64,000 nucleotides of DNA from Hydractinia symbiolongicarpus (Eukaryota > Cnidaria > Hydrozoa > Anthoathecata > Hydractiniidae): NCBI RefSeq assembly GCF_029227915.1, contig NC_079875.1:23369001-23433000 (forward strand). The letters are read 5' to 3'. Positions 10,650 to 22,800 of this stretch are shown piece after piece. Under the pieces are notes generated by a model that saw nothing but the letters and a program-made list of their open reading frames with translations, was not told where the DNA came from and ran no database searches. Numbering within the stretch: the first letter of the stretch is position 1; the number at the start of each line of letters is the position of its first letter. Both the position numbers and the translations under genes were made by a program.

Positions 10650-13492
10650 CCTGAAAAAAGACAAGTGCCCCCACAACTATATCTCCATCTGTTTGGAAGC
10701 TATTAAGAAAGTCTATGAAACAATACTTGTATTCTGCCCGTTCTCCATGGTAAGGAAGATTGAAGAAGGTCAAAGCTGTATTTAAAGAATTTTTTTTTTT
10801 AAACTGCCTTTTTTGTCGAAATCAATTTTGGAGGGAAATATAGAATAAGTGAATTAAGTTGAATTCATCGGTAAGTGGAATTATTTATTCTGTTTCTGAA
10901 AGTTTAACTCATCAGGCGGCGACTGTATTAATATAGATATAATGAAAATAAATATAATACGTAAAAACACAATGTATAAATTTAATAAGTATAAAGAAAA
11001 AATTCTAGTCTCATGCTCGTTATCCTTCTTCTTCCTACTTTTTGCATTCTATTTTTTTATTTTTTCATAAACGTTTTATCTAGAAAGTTTTATGCTTATT
11101 ACCCAGCGTTTTCATATTCTTTTATCTTCTTTAGTTCTTAATTTTTATCGACATTTTTTTAAAAAAAAAATGCTGCCTATTGTCCCTTCTCAATAGTCAA
11201 TTATACATCTATACGATTTGGTTTTACAACTCAACATCCGTACCTTGCAAGATTAAAACAGTGAGGTTTTTCTAGAAAGACAGTGTTTGTAAGTTCTTGA
11301 CTTAATAAAAAGTTTATCGCGTTATAAAATAAAATAAAAAGTAATAATTAAATTAATGACTCGTATGAAAAAAAAAACTGTCAAAATAGCTCCAGAGGCA
11401 TAGGCTTAACTGACTTTTTAAGGAATGGTCGATCTCGCTCAATGAGCAGACTTTCCTTCAGCGTGACTTTAAAATTATTAGACTCACGCGTTAGAATATT
11501 AAAATTCTCAAAGGATGATGGAGAGCAATGTGTCTGATCATGCTCGCATGAAACGGGCGAAAGCTAACATAAAATTGTCAAAAAAATCCTTCTCCTTTTT
11601 ATCGCATGTATAAATAATTTCGGCAATTGGCCATCCATGTTGTCAGGACTGTTTTTATTAAAGGACATATTTCCAGCAACCTCATGCTATCGGATATTGT
11701 TCTCTATGCGAAGGTAAAATTCTAGATAACTTTAATTGTTGTGTCATTTCAAAAATTTGTTTTTTGACTTCTGAGTCTACCCCTTTTTGTAATATTCTTT
11801 AAATTCCTAATGTTTACTTGTCCCTTTTTCTCTTTTTATTATATTGATGATTTTATCATTTTATTGTAAACATGTTTAGACAAATTAAAATAAAATCGAC
11901 CAGAAGAAATATCCTACGCTTAATTCGTTGCCTTGAAGATTCATGAAAATTATGTTGGTTGATGTTTCGAGGAATGCTTTGTTTGTAATAACTTCCTCGT
12001 TTTAGGACATAGCACTCGACATGTATGATGTCATACGATTCAACACTCACCTTAGCGACTGTAGAAATATGTTGATTCACTGCGATAACATTGCATGAAA
12101 TCTGATCATTATCTGGTAGTTGGTGAACATGTGCCAAACCTTCACCAATAGAAACTTTCCGCGTAGGGATTAGCATATGATTGATGTCTTACTCAGTTGT
12201 TCAATCAAGCGCTGTCTGTGCTTTCACGGTTTCTGTATCTCATATAAAAACGTCAAATGCAGTTCCAATATTTTAATTGCTTACCAGTGGTAACTGAAGA
12301 AGCTATGTTAGGTAAAGGGAGAATCTACATCGCAGTGCAAATGAAAGTAGTATTATAAGACGTAAAGTTCAATGAAGCTGCTAGAAAACTTCTAAATTAC
12401 CTCCTTTACAGAAATGATCGGAAAGCTAATGGATTTCAGCTGTACTGTAACAAACCCCCATGAATGTCAAAACATGAGTATTGGTGAAACTTACTTATGC
12501 CAAGCATCTGGTGCATGACCCTGAGTAAGCATCCCCAGCCTTCAGCACACCCGACACATAAATATCATTCGGCAAAAACAAAAAACTTTTGTAGACCGTC
12601 AGAAAATTCGGCAGCTGTATAATAAAGCTATATAAAATGATTTTTTCTAAAAAAAAAAAATATTTTCTAGGACAAGAATGTTTTGTTCGGTTAAGTTTTG
12701 AGCAGTTTCTGCAGTTTGTTCATTATTAACATCTTTGACTGCTTCAATTCATCTCATAAAATAAAATTCTAAGTGTTGGTAGTCTTATGGTTAAACATTA
12801 ACTTTGAATTGTAGAGTATAAAACTATGAATCGATACCTTAGCCCGCCATTCCACATGAAATAGAATTAACATTTATTGGTTTTTTTGCTAACGGTGTTG
12901 CTATGCTTTCATGTTTTTGTAGTTTCCAGGACAGCATCAACGTACTAGCAGGATTATAACAGGATCTGTGGCAACACAAGAGATCTTAAGTTAATTTAAA
13001 ATCATTTAATACGTAATGTTTGAATACACCCATTACTTTATTTGTGCCAGATTTTACCAAGGATAGACTTATTAGGCAACATTTAATACATTGGTAGTTA
13101 AATAAAGGAATACCTTGTCCTAAGAAATGAAACCGCAGGTACAATACAGGACGGCTATCTCGATTAAATCACATGTTCTATTCAACCTATTGTCTTTCAA
13201 AGAGGTTACGTCATTTAAATAATCTGTTACGCTAAAGAATACTGCATGTTTTGTTGTTATTGTGTTAGAATAATACTTTCATTTGAACAGTTCGTCTTAT
13301 TTCATAACTTATTTAAGGCTGATTTATGACTAATCAATTTTCTCACATTTAAATAAGTTCAAAATGCGAAATGTTACCTATTCTGTCTTTTCCTGTTAAA
13401 AATGTCTTTCAGAACCTATACTAGTAAGTGAACAAGATTTTAACCTTAAATAAAGTTACATTAAGCTTCAACAACATTTTATTAAAAAAGTC
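10650..13492. other. No gene seen; AT-rich spacer
   Basis: Homopolymer-rich sequence with no reading frame that resembles a known protein and no clear inverted ends, apart from the dispersed repeat at 12395-12520. The minus-strand frame at 11856-12176 has no recognisable motif. Confidence 0.6.
12395..12520 (+). repeat. Dispersed repeat, copy 1 (second copy at 44010)
   Basis: Shares blocks CTCCTTTACAG, GAAAGCTAATGGATTTC, GCTGTACTG and ATGAATGT with 44010-44135 in the same order and spacing. Similarity is high by eye and extends from about 12390 to 12520. What element it belongs to is unknown. Confidence 0.7.
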
Positions 13493-15958
13493 CAGGGGCG
13501 GATCCAGTGTACGTCAGCGCAGTCACGCGACTGACATAATTTTTACTAAAATCGTAAAAAATAATAGGGTACTGTGAGCCTGCAGTCCCTGCGACCGTTG
13601 ACCTTTATTTTACGGACCTTTCTCTTGTGTGACTGAGTTGGATACTGCAAAAAGCGACTGACATCCGAAGAATGTTATTGCAATGTGATTGGCTTGCCGG
13701 CCGAAATAAAGTATTCTGATTGGTTTACAAAAAAACTGACGACTTTGACCCATATTTACGGCATTCGAAATGTGACACAGCATGTATTTTTCAATAATCA
13801 TTGAATTTTTTTGTAACCGATGCCGTGTAATTTCAATTTCGGACCAAACGAAAGCATTTAGGAGGGGTTTTTCGGACCAAACGAAAGCAATCAATGACTT
13901 TTCCGACCAAATGAAAGCAATCAAGAGCTTTTTGGACCAAACGAAAGCATGCAAGACTAATACATAACCAGGTATGGTGACTCACCATGTGTGCTGCAAT
14001 GAGATGCAATAATTTTTTTAATGTGCAAGAAAGATACGTAAAGTTATTGCATTAAATCAAGTCTTTATGTCAAAATATAATTACAGTTGCGTAGCTATAG
14101 ATATTGGAACATATGTAGCTAGCTTAGCTAGAAATTTCAATGCAGAGTGGGTTATTTTTAAAGTTGTTGTTGTTGAACAAAAACTTAGAGAGTTCTGCAA
14201 TTGCTTTATGTTAAGAAGGTAATTCTTTATTATTCTTGTTATCTTAAACACTTCATCTTCTTAAACACCATCTAACTTTCATATGAAAAATCTTTTCTAT
14301 ACCAATTTTTAGTTTTCACGAAATAGGCCCAGAGCACACGTAGACTGATAATAACTTCCTGCAGATGTTAATAGCTTACTACTAGGATATATGATCGGAG
14401 GAATTTTGATATTAGTACAAGTCTGTGAATTTTTAAAAAAAATTAATAATTCCGAACCAATAAGTCAAAGTGGCAATTTTATGTGGGTAGTATAAAAAAG
14501 CATACTTTTCGCTAATGGTAAAAGTCCAATAACTTGTGCAAAAATTAAAGCAATGGTTTAAAACTTGATATGGTATAGCTTTAGACCAGATCGATGAAAG
14601 AGAGCCGAATATACATTGACCTATCATTGTAGTTCTTAGTTTTTTAATTTAGGAATATTCGGGGACGCCGGTAAGGCATTTTCTTGCAGCATATCTGTTA
14701 AGTACAAAAACCATTAAAAGCAATTCTTCTGATTGAAATAAGCCAGATAGGAATTGATAAAGCTAGTTTAAGCCCACATTTTTTAGCCAGTCCAAAGAAA
14801 TTGTAAAGTACCGGAATGTTCAACTTAAACTATGTTGGTACAAAAGCTTAATCATGATTACGACTACGGTTTAAGTGATAAAATTTTTGTTTTTCCTTTA
14901 TTTATTAGGTTATCAATTGAATAATATTTGAGCAAACGCATTTTGCAGAAGAGGCAGTGACCAACCAAACCGGTGCTATGTTTTATTCTGTAGTGCTACA
15001 TTCAACATGTTGTATAATACAGAAGTTAGTTTCGACAATTTACTTATTACCTGGGATAATTATTTTTAGCTTTTAAAGTCACTGGAGATTGTCCTAGCTA
15101 CATGTTGGTGACAATACACTGGTAGACGTGCTGCAACATTCATCATTAGGGTTTTTCCTTTACCCTGAGGTATATATATAGTAAGAATTCTGTTTTACTT
15201 TCTTACTAAGAAGAACATCAAGTTAAGTCATTTATGTATTCCATCTTACATATGATGATGACGCTTTGTACAATTAAACTGGTGTAACACAATAGAATTT
15301 GTGGGAAATGAAGCTGTTTTTACTTGTACTATCGGGCTTGGTTTAGTTTGTTTTGGAAGAATATTTGCGATAGCATGGTTAGTACTCTGAACACAGAAAA
15401 TTTTTGCCACCTTTCGCCAAATACTTTAGTTTCCCAGTGGTAAGAAAAATTATGCTGTGCCTCCAGACTGTGCAGATACATCAAAAACCAAAAACCAAAT
15501 TTAACTGTGGTGCAAAGTGCAAAGTTGAACTTGTATTTACATCATTAAATGCTAAAAATACTTATGCTCAAGCTCATATTCTGTTTTGTCTGCAAGCTGT
15601 TGGTGAGGGATGTGATGAGAATTTTAAAGCTAACCATTTTTGTAATTCTGGTTAAAACAATTCAGCTTCCTCTAGTTAAGCCTACTTTAGCATATAGCAG
15701 ACTTTCCATGTCTGGAATAGCTAACATGACGTTATTAGCCATTTCCTAGACATGCTGACGAGCCCTGATATTGGGCTAAACAGTCTTAAAATATTTGAAT
15801 TTAAACGGTTGTTTTTAATTTTCATACACTTTTTTGAAACCCTTTAAAAGATGATTTGTTATTTTTTTGTCCATTCAAAACTTAAACTTCAAAACAAGCT
15901 AATAATTTGGACATTATTTAGCTGTTTGTAATGCGTAGATGCTTAGGATCCGCCACTG
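13493..15958. mobile_element. Non-autonomous hAT-like element, 2.47 kb
   Basis: The left end reads CAGGGGCGGATCCAGT and the right end, inward, CAGTGGCGGATCCTAA. The flanks are AAGTC on both sides (13488-13492 and 15959-15963). Ends and 5-bp duplication length match the autonomous hAT at 3442. No transposase is present. Near the right end (15730-15780, minus strand) it shares CAATATCAG, GCTC and TCAGCATG with 3783-3830 of the autonomous copy, which supports a common origin. The inside is otherwise AT-rich and unrecognised, apart from a minisatellite. Confidence 0.75.
13835..13955. repeat. Minisatellite around GGACCAAACGAAAGCA
   Basis: Four copies of TCGGACCAAACGAAAGCA, spaced about 27 to 33 bases apart, lie near the left end of the non-autonomous hAT. 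They read on both strands as short repeated peptides, but no gene is implied. Confidence 0.85.
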
Positions 15959-17640
15959 AAGTCAAATTATTTACTGCCAGTGATGAAGGTTTAACACACA
16001 GATTAACCGTAATAGGTTCTGATTGACATGACCGAAATGGAAAAAACACACACAACTGCATGCATATCATGTGCACATAAAATGTTGGTATCTTTAAAAG
16101 CTTCACAGACAACATGCACGGAAATATGAGAAAACAACTTTGTGCTTTTTCACAATTTTTTCGTTGGGGTATGTTGTTAACAACAGTCAACTTCCGTCTT
16201 TGTTAAGAAACTATGCGAACAGACTTAGATTACACTGCATTAAAGTAAATCGATATTTTTTCCTGTTCTAGTTTTAACCCCTTTAATAACTTACTATGTT
16301 TAAGGTGTCGCCGTCCAAATCTTCATAACCACGACCCCGCAGTTATCAGAAATTTTTAAACTCGACAATAAAGTCATTGAAACATCTTGGAAACGTTTAT
16401 AGGACAACAAAACAAATAATCCCTTTAGTTTCAACAAAATGCCGACGAATTATTAATGATTTAGAACAGTGGATAACAAATAAAAGCTGGAACGTCTGCC
16501 TAAGGTAGATTTTTTAAAAACAACTAAATTGCTAATCGATAAATGCAATATATCTGTTCTGATAATAAACTGTATTTTTAGATGTAACTTATTATGTCGA
16601 GAAAAATTATTACAAATTTTTTTTAAAGCTAACAAAGAAGTATTACAAGTTGCCAAGCTTGTAACGGGCAATATACCGATCCTAGAATTGCCATATTTTC
16701 TCAATGCGTGTTGCAATGCTGTTCAGAAGATGTCGCGTTGTTAAGGGTGTTCCTTATAGATGCAGGAACATACAAGCGTAATCAATATGGCTATCGACAG
16801 CAAATGGCACCATTGAGTCTGAAAGTAAGACTTTCACTCTATTGCATTTTCATACTGTCATTATTGCTTTAGTTATTTACTAGTTATTAAAACCTGTGGA
16901 AGAATCCACTGAAATTAGTGAGGTTTGTTGATAATTTCATTAAGAATGCTAAAAAAAACGTTTTTAAAGAAATCCCATTGAGGAATCCACTCAAAAGCAT
17001 TTAAAACATTTTCTATGCTTTCTATCACAAAATGATTTGTTGTCAATTTCGGTTAACAAAGCACTCGTCACGGTAAATTTAATTTAGCATGCAATAAAAT
17101 TCCCAACTAATGAAATTATTTTATTTTAACACATGATTTGTTTTCCACTTGAGAAACCTTTTTCAAATTTATTAAGCATATCACAAAACAGTTTATAGTT
17201 AATTTCATTAAATAAGACGCAAATGAAATGTTTTAAACAACAACAATGTTCATTGCCCGCGACTTTCCCGTACATTAAGTTATAACAAAGCAATTATAAA
17301 AATCCGTCACGGTGAATTTTAATTATCATACAATAGAACTTGCCAGCTAATTAATTCGTTTTATATATCATATGATTTGTTTTAGCCAATTAAAAATGTA
17401 AACAAAAAAGTTTATAAAATACAAACGTGTTTTCAGAGGATGTTTTATAGACACTTTAAAAGAAGATTCTAGAAAATACAATCGACTTTACCTGTCACAG
17501 ACAGTGAGCAAACAACCGTTTTGGGACGAAACAATAATGTTGCGAACAATGTTCGATGAAAAAACTTATTAAGCGTATATACTTATTTAATGGATTATGA
17601 AGAATCGATGTATAGGTATGCTTATACTATACTCTTTCAT
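15959..17640. other. No gene seen
   Basis: AT-rich sequence with short frames only (for example 16453-16744 on both strands) that resemble nothing I know. No inverted ends were found. Confidence 0.55.
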
Positions 17641-17724
17641 ATTGATTTTGGGATGGAGTTTTGTTTTGGTTCTGCCCTCTTAACCAGGTCCCAATCGACC
17701 CTTCGCACACATGGCGCCTTGGAC

Positions 17725-18232
17725 TTGTGCATCGGATCCTTGTTGTGAATCTCTAATTCCTCGGGTGCATCGCCTCCTCGTGGCGAGAGTTGGGAACACA
17801 GTGTTATATTGTGGCCAGGAGTGCATACCGTGGTGGTATCCTTTTCGATTGGGTACAGCAGGAGGACTAGCAACATTAGGGTGTTCATCCTATGGTTGGG
17901 CGTCTCTAGTTCCCAATCCGGCTTTTTGAAACGTGTCCAATTAGTTTGGTGCATCGGAACCTTGTTGGTGCTAGTCAGAATCTTCTAGTAATTCGTTCTC
18001 CTCAAAGAGTGCAGTGTTCTACTGCGATAACAATTCTAGGAGTGTAGGCAATTTGTATTAGCTTTACTTTTGCGTTGCTGTGGCGTTGCACTGCTGGGAT
18101 AGCCGCGAACTTCTTGTTGCACTTCGCTGTGACCTGGAGTCTGTGGCGTTTTCATTGTGATGTGTGTAACTAACAACAACTTCGTAATTGTAAAAGTGTA
18201 AGTCTCAAGGAGTTGTGCATCAGACTCTTGTT
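17725..18232 (+). repeat. Repeated blocks in the LINE leader
   Basis: TTGTGCATCGGATCCTTGTT at 17725 recurs with changes at about 17946 and 18212 (GTTGTGCATCAGACTCTTGT), the last two followed by a TCAGAA block. Spacing is about 221 and 266 bases. Repeated leader units are known promoters in some LINEs; here that is only inferred. Confidence 0.55.
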
Positions 18233-19234
18233 ACGTCTTGTCAGAAACTTCGTGACGAAGCGAAACCTATAAGTTGGTGGCTTAGTGTTCTTCTAAGTTA
18301 GTCTCTATTGCGGAGTGCTACTCGCCTCTAGGCATTGAGTGTAACTCAGACGAAGAAGAGTCACATGTCAAGCCGGTTCTCGGAAGACTTACGTCCTATG
18401 CCTGGTTTGCCGTTTTATGGTGTTTGCCATTCTGCTGCAGCTGCAGTTTGGTGTAAGTGCCCTGTTGACACCTTCGGGTGGGCTCAAAAACTCAACGCTT
18501 CAGGGTGGGTTTGGGTTAACACCCCGACCAAACCCGGCCTGAACGTTCATTAGCGAAGGAAGCACCTGTAAAACAAATTACAAACGACAAGAATAAATTT
18601 GGTGATAATCACAGAATTTTAGAAAACCGTATTATAAGAAGTTTTAGTGGAATGTATAAACGAACGGCGAAGTCACTCATGCCTGACGACGGTAAAACCT
18701 TCTTATGACAAAAGCAAAATTATGACGGTAAATGACTTGTCTTTGGTGACTTCTAATATGAATAGCAACCCTCCTGGGAATGAGAACATTATTTCGAAGA
18801 ATAGCGATCATTTATTGCGGCACAATACAACGATAAAAGATCAATTGAATATGTTCCGTTTGACACAGAAGAAAAAATACGTTGTTTATAAAAAGAACAC
18901 TGTAGAATATCAGCGCCGAAACGAATCTACAGTAAAAGAACAACTAAAAATGGTTCGATGTGAACATAACAGTAAATACAAAACTCTACATGACAAAAAA
19001 CCAACACTACAAAAACGCTTAGAAAATCTTGATGAATACAATGTTGATACTTCTTTAAATGGAAGTTGCGTTTCACATCATGAGTTTGAAAAACCTGTGA
19101 CATGCATACATGGTGATAGACATGGTGATAGTATTATAAAAAATGTTAAAGGATGGAAGATCAAAGAAAAACTCTTAGAAAAACAGGATATCATTATTCG
19201 ATCATTTCCTGGTGCCAATACAGACCGTATAATA

Positions 19235-20549
19235 CGGAAGCCCATTAGTGCCATTATTTTTGCTTCACATATGTCACCCTAAGCGAAGCAAAAAAATATT
19301 TAATTTATTATGCCCCACTTATGAAGTCATAACACAAGCAGCAAACAAATTTAATTCGCTGCCCCACTTATGAAGTCAACGCGAGCAGCAAATTTTATAT
19401 GCCACGTGCCTGTGTTCAATGTGCGCATGCGCTGACGCAATTTATTCAAAGAGGATAGGTTCAAGAAATGGGGAGACGTAAGCATTTCTTAATTTTTCAA
19501 ACGTTTTTGTTTTTTCTTAATACTTTTGATGTAAATTTACGTTCTTTCTCCAGGTAATGAAGTAATAATCACTCTTTTTGGGAGGAGATATTCTTATCAG
19601 GAAATATTGGTAAAATTATGTGCAGAATATGGCATCAAGTTGAGGTTAGTTTAGGCTAGGTTTTTTTAAATATGGGCTGTAAGGATAAAAATCCATATTG
19701 TTATTCCAATTTTTGTTTGGTTTGCGACAGCTAAAACGCATTTTAAGGGAACAAAACTTGTTTCGAAGGAAATTAAATTGCACCTTTGCCAAAATATGTA
19801 CAGTTATTGAGGTAAGTCTCTTTTGTTTTCAGCTTTCTTCTTGGTATGCGCATAACTTGTGTAGACTAATGCCATAGCCCTACTAACTGTTTAGAATGAA
19901 ATTGAGAATAGTGGAGGACTTTTGGGATACCGAAATATGCATCACAAATTGAAAGTTCAGTATAACATCCAAGTCAGCAGGTGAGTAGGTTTTATGGCGT
20001 TAACATTATTGAAGTATCACAATATTATTATATAATTTTAAATCTTTCTTCCAAGAAAAACAGTACAAGTCAGTCAGTCTAGTGTCATAGATCCAGAAGG
20101 AGTACAGCTCAGAAATTCCATTATTTATTTGGATATTACACTGATTTCAGAAAAAAATCCTTTGCAAACAAAAAAGAAAGTCTTACATCCTCATTTGTAT
20201 CTAGCCGCACCTCCGTCGCCATGTTTATTTACATCAAATCTGGTTAATCCTCCAATTAACAGTCATGAAAAACTTCACGTGGTTTTGACAACAATAATGG
20301 TAGCAATGCTGCAGTCTAAGTGGGGCAGCGAAAATGCGTTTTTCCGATGCTCCTTTTATGAATTTATAAGTGAAGCATGCGTAGAAGTTTTTTCTGCTCT
20401 CGTTGGGTATTATTAAGTGAGGCACAGAAACATTTTTATTTCATTGCTTGTGTTATGTTGTAGGTGAGGCATACAAAAAAAATTAAAATATTTCTCTGCT
20501 CCACTTAGTGACATTTGTGAAGCAAAATTATGGCACTAATGGGCTTCCG
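19235..20549 (+). mobile_element. 1.3-kb terminal-inverted-repeat element, probably Ginger-like, nested in the LINE
   Basis: The left end reads CGGAAGCCCATTAGTGCCAT and continues TATTTTTGCTTCACA. The right end, inward, is nearly identical for about 40 bases (CGGAAGCCCATTAGTGCCAT, ATTTTGCTTCACA, ATGTCAC). The flanks are TAATA and TAGTA, so a TA or imperfect 5-bp duplication is possible. Inside, CCCCACTTATGAAGTCA occurs twice near the left end. It splits the SGNH domain of the LINE exactly, which proves it is an insertion. Confidence 0.85.
19468..20125 (+). pseudogene. Exons of an integrase-type transposase N-terminus
   Basis: A possible first exon ATGGGGAGAC (19468) joins in phase after TTCTCCAG to NEVIITLFGRRYSYQEILVK. 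Later pieces read LKRILREQNLFRRKLN, then GGLLGYRNMHHKLKVQYNI, then IDPEGVQLRNS at about 20090. This succession (helix-turn-helix, GYRxMxHxLxxxxxIxVxR, xDPEGVxxR) is the N-terminal part of Ginger-like integrase transposases as I know them. The catalytic DDE core is absent. The second join is out of phase, so the gene is decayed. Confidence 0.5.
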
Positions 20550-20987
20550 TAGTATAAGATATTATATTATACCACTGGCAGAAACGGATAAATTATACAT
20601 GTTGGAGCGAATGATCTTTGCTTTTCTAAATCCCCAAATGAAATTTCAGACTCTATCATTGACTTGGTTACTGATGTCAGCAAATCATGTCCTTCTGTAA
20701 TGGTGTCTGGACTTACTATGCGAGATGATAATTTTAGCAGGAAGGCATTAGAACTTAACAGAATTTTAGAACGATCATGTCAAGAAAGAAATACTAGCTA
20801 CATAAAACACACTAATATCAGCAAACACCAATTGAACGGTAGGAAACTTCATTTGAATAAGAAGGAAACAAAGAACATGACCAAAACATTTGCCAGCTAT
20901 ATCAACAAGTGCTGATATGTACTGCACAGAGACGCACTTCTATCAATTGAATCTCCTCAAATTAGTGATGTCAAATCCATTAAATAT

Positions 20988-22800
20988 TTGAAAACGAAAA
21001 ACATGTCCAAACTTGTGATTGGACACTTAAACATCAACTCAATCAGAAATAAATTTGAGCAGTTAAACAATCTCTTGTGTGACAAAGTTGATATTTTCTT
21101 AGTATCAGAAACAAAACTTGATGGAAACTTTCTGAACTCACAATTTTATATGGATGGTTTTTATCCACCATTCAAAAAGATAGAAACCAATATAGTGGAG
21201 GTGTTATGTTTTATGTTAGGAATAACATTGTTTGCAGAGAAATCGATAAATCGTCCTTACCAGAAGATATAGAAGCAATATTTTTGGAAATTAAAAAAAT
21301 GGATTATTGTTGGCATTTATAAACCACCATCCTTGAATACTACATATTTTACAAGATGCATTCGTAAGTTTCTTTTGAAAATTAATTCTAATAATATTAT
21401 TTTAATGGGTGATTTCAATGCTGTTGAACATGACGATGATAGGCTACTTTTTAATTCAGAGTTGCGTTTAGAAAACCTCATTAAAAAACTAACGTGTCAC
21501 AAATCATTACAAAATCCATCATGTGTCAATCACATATGGGTGTCTGATTCTAAACGATTCCACCACACCAGCATTTTGAAAAACGACCTTTCTGATTATC
21601 ACGGTATAGTTGTAACTTTCTTAAATGTGGAAATACCAAAGAAAGATCCTAAAATTATAAATTATCGTTGTTACAGACTTTTTAATGACGAACATTGACA
21701 CAACGACTTTGACGAACAATTCAGTCAGTTGGTCAGCAAACACGCCCCTATAAAATACAAAGTTGTTAGAAATAATAACTCTCCATTTATAACAAAAGCA
21801 GTACGAAAGGAGATAATGATTCGATCGAGATTTAAAAATATCTACAAAAAGCACCCTTCTATTAAAAACTGGAAAAACTTTAAAAGGCAAAGAAACAAAT
21901 GTGTGACTGTTTGTAGAGACGCGAATAGAAGTTATTACACACCACTAAATATGAACAACATTTTTGATAACAAAAAGTTCTGGAAAATTGTAAAACCGAT
22001 ATTTTCCAACAAATGTGTAAAAGATACAGTCCAAGTAATAGTTGAAAATGATCAAATAATTCGTGAAAAAGAACATATAGCAAATATAATAAATGATCAT
22101 TTTGTTAATGTCACGAATTCTTTGAATATTGATGGAATTTTGCACGAAAACTATAACGATATTAGAAACGATATTGAAAACGTCATTAAGAATTATGAAG
22201 AGCATCCAAGTATAATATGGATAAAAAAACATGTTACCACTACCAACAAAATGAGCTTCAAATCAATTGAAATTCATATCATGAAAAAGTATATTGGTAA
22301 CCTAAAAGAAAACACATCCGGTCCGAAAGGAGCAATTCCACCGTGTTTACTCAAACATTACGTCGATGTGTACGGAGAATATCTCAACAAGCTGTTTGAG
22401 AAATCTATTGTTGATGAAGTTTTCCCTAGAGCCATATAATTGGCTGATATTTGTCCACTCTTTAAAAACGGAGATCGTTCATCAAAATCGAATTATTGTC
22501 CTCTTAGTAAATTGAGCAGTGCATCAAAAATTTTTGAAGGTATTATGTTTGATCAGATTTATGAATCTATTGATAGTAAATTATCACCTTTTATGTCAGG
22601 TTTTCGTAAGGGCTTTAGCAGCCAGCATGTTTTGCTTCACATGATAGAATCGTGGCGAGAAGATCCTGATAAAGGAAATGCTGTAAGGGCGCTATTGATG
22701 GATTTGAGTAAAGCTTTTGATTGTGTGGATCATAATCTGTTAATAGCGAAACTACATGCATATGGTTTCTCAAAAAGTGCTTTAGGTCTTTTAAGGAGTT
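20988..22800 (+). pseudogene. LINE endonuclease and partial reverse transcriptase
   Basis: The endonuclease shows VIGHLNINSIRNKF, LVSETKLDG, ILMGDFNAVEHDD and LSDYHGIVV, i.e. the N, E, DxN and C-terminal DxH-type positions of AP-like endonucleases. It has a frameshift near 21250, a TGA near 21697 and a TAA at 22437. A spacer (21729-22439) leads to the RT start: FKNGDRSSKSNYCPLS, then LLMDLSKAFDCVDHNLL with the first catalytic Asp. The RT stops at about 22795, before the YADD motif. Confidence 0.8.

Larger units (their letters stand above)
18647..20915 (+). pseudogene. LINE ORF1-like protein with SGNH-hydrolase domain, interrupted
   Basis: The open frame 18647-19234 starts at a GTG as drawn; the first in-frame ATG is at 18721. 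It has a basic, coiled-coil-like half and ends in HGDSIIKNVKGWK and IIIRSFPGANTDR, the GDS block I of an SGNH hydrolase. The domain resumes after the inserted element, at about 20590, with IIHVGANDL, continues in the 20664 frame, and reaches GRKLHLNKKET, where the His of block V lies. Both catalytic blocks are thus kept, split by 1315 inserted bases. In related LINEs this esterase-like domain helps retrotransposition; its substrate is unclear. Confidence 0.75.
17640..22800 (+). mobile_element. LINE (CR1/L2-like) with SGNH, endonuclease and partial RT, 3' half missing
   Basis: A relatively GC-rich leader (17640-18640) with three repeated blocks precedes an ORF1-like region ending in an SGNH/esterase domain, an AP-type endonuclease and the first third of an RT. 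At about 22795 it changes abruptly to an unrelated LINE. The SGNH-plus-endonuclease design fits the CR1/L2 part of the Jockey superfamily. A 1.3-kb element sits within the SGNH domain. The left border is approximate. Confidence 0.75.

Noticed and set aside
13610-13967. Coding frames with repeated SEKPL or SDQTKA peptides
   Set aside because: They come from the GGACCAAACGAAAGCA minisatellite and appear on both strands.
17637-17954. Overlapping ORFs on both strands
   Set aside because: They are explained by the higher GC of the LINE leader; neither resembles a known protein.
20129-20416. Independent 95-codon gene
   Set aside because: It lies within the 1.3-kb inverted-repeat element after the integrase-like exons and runs into its right end.
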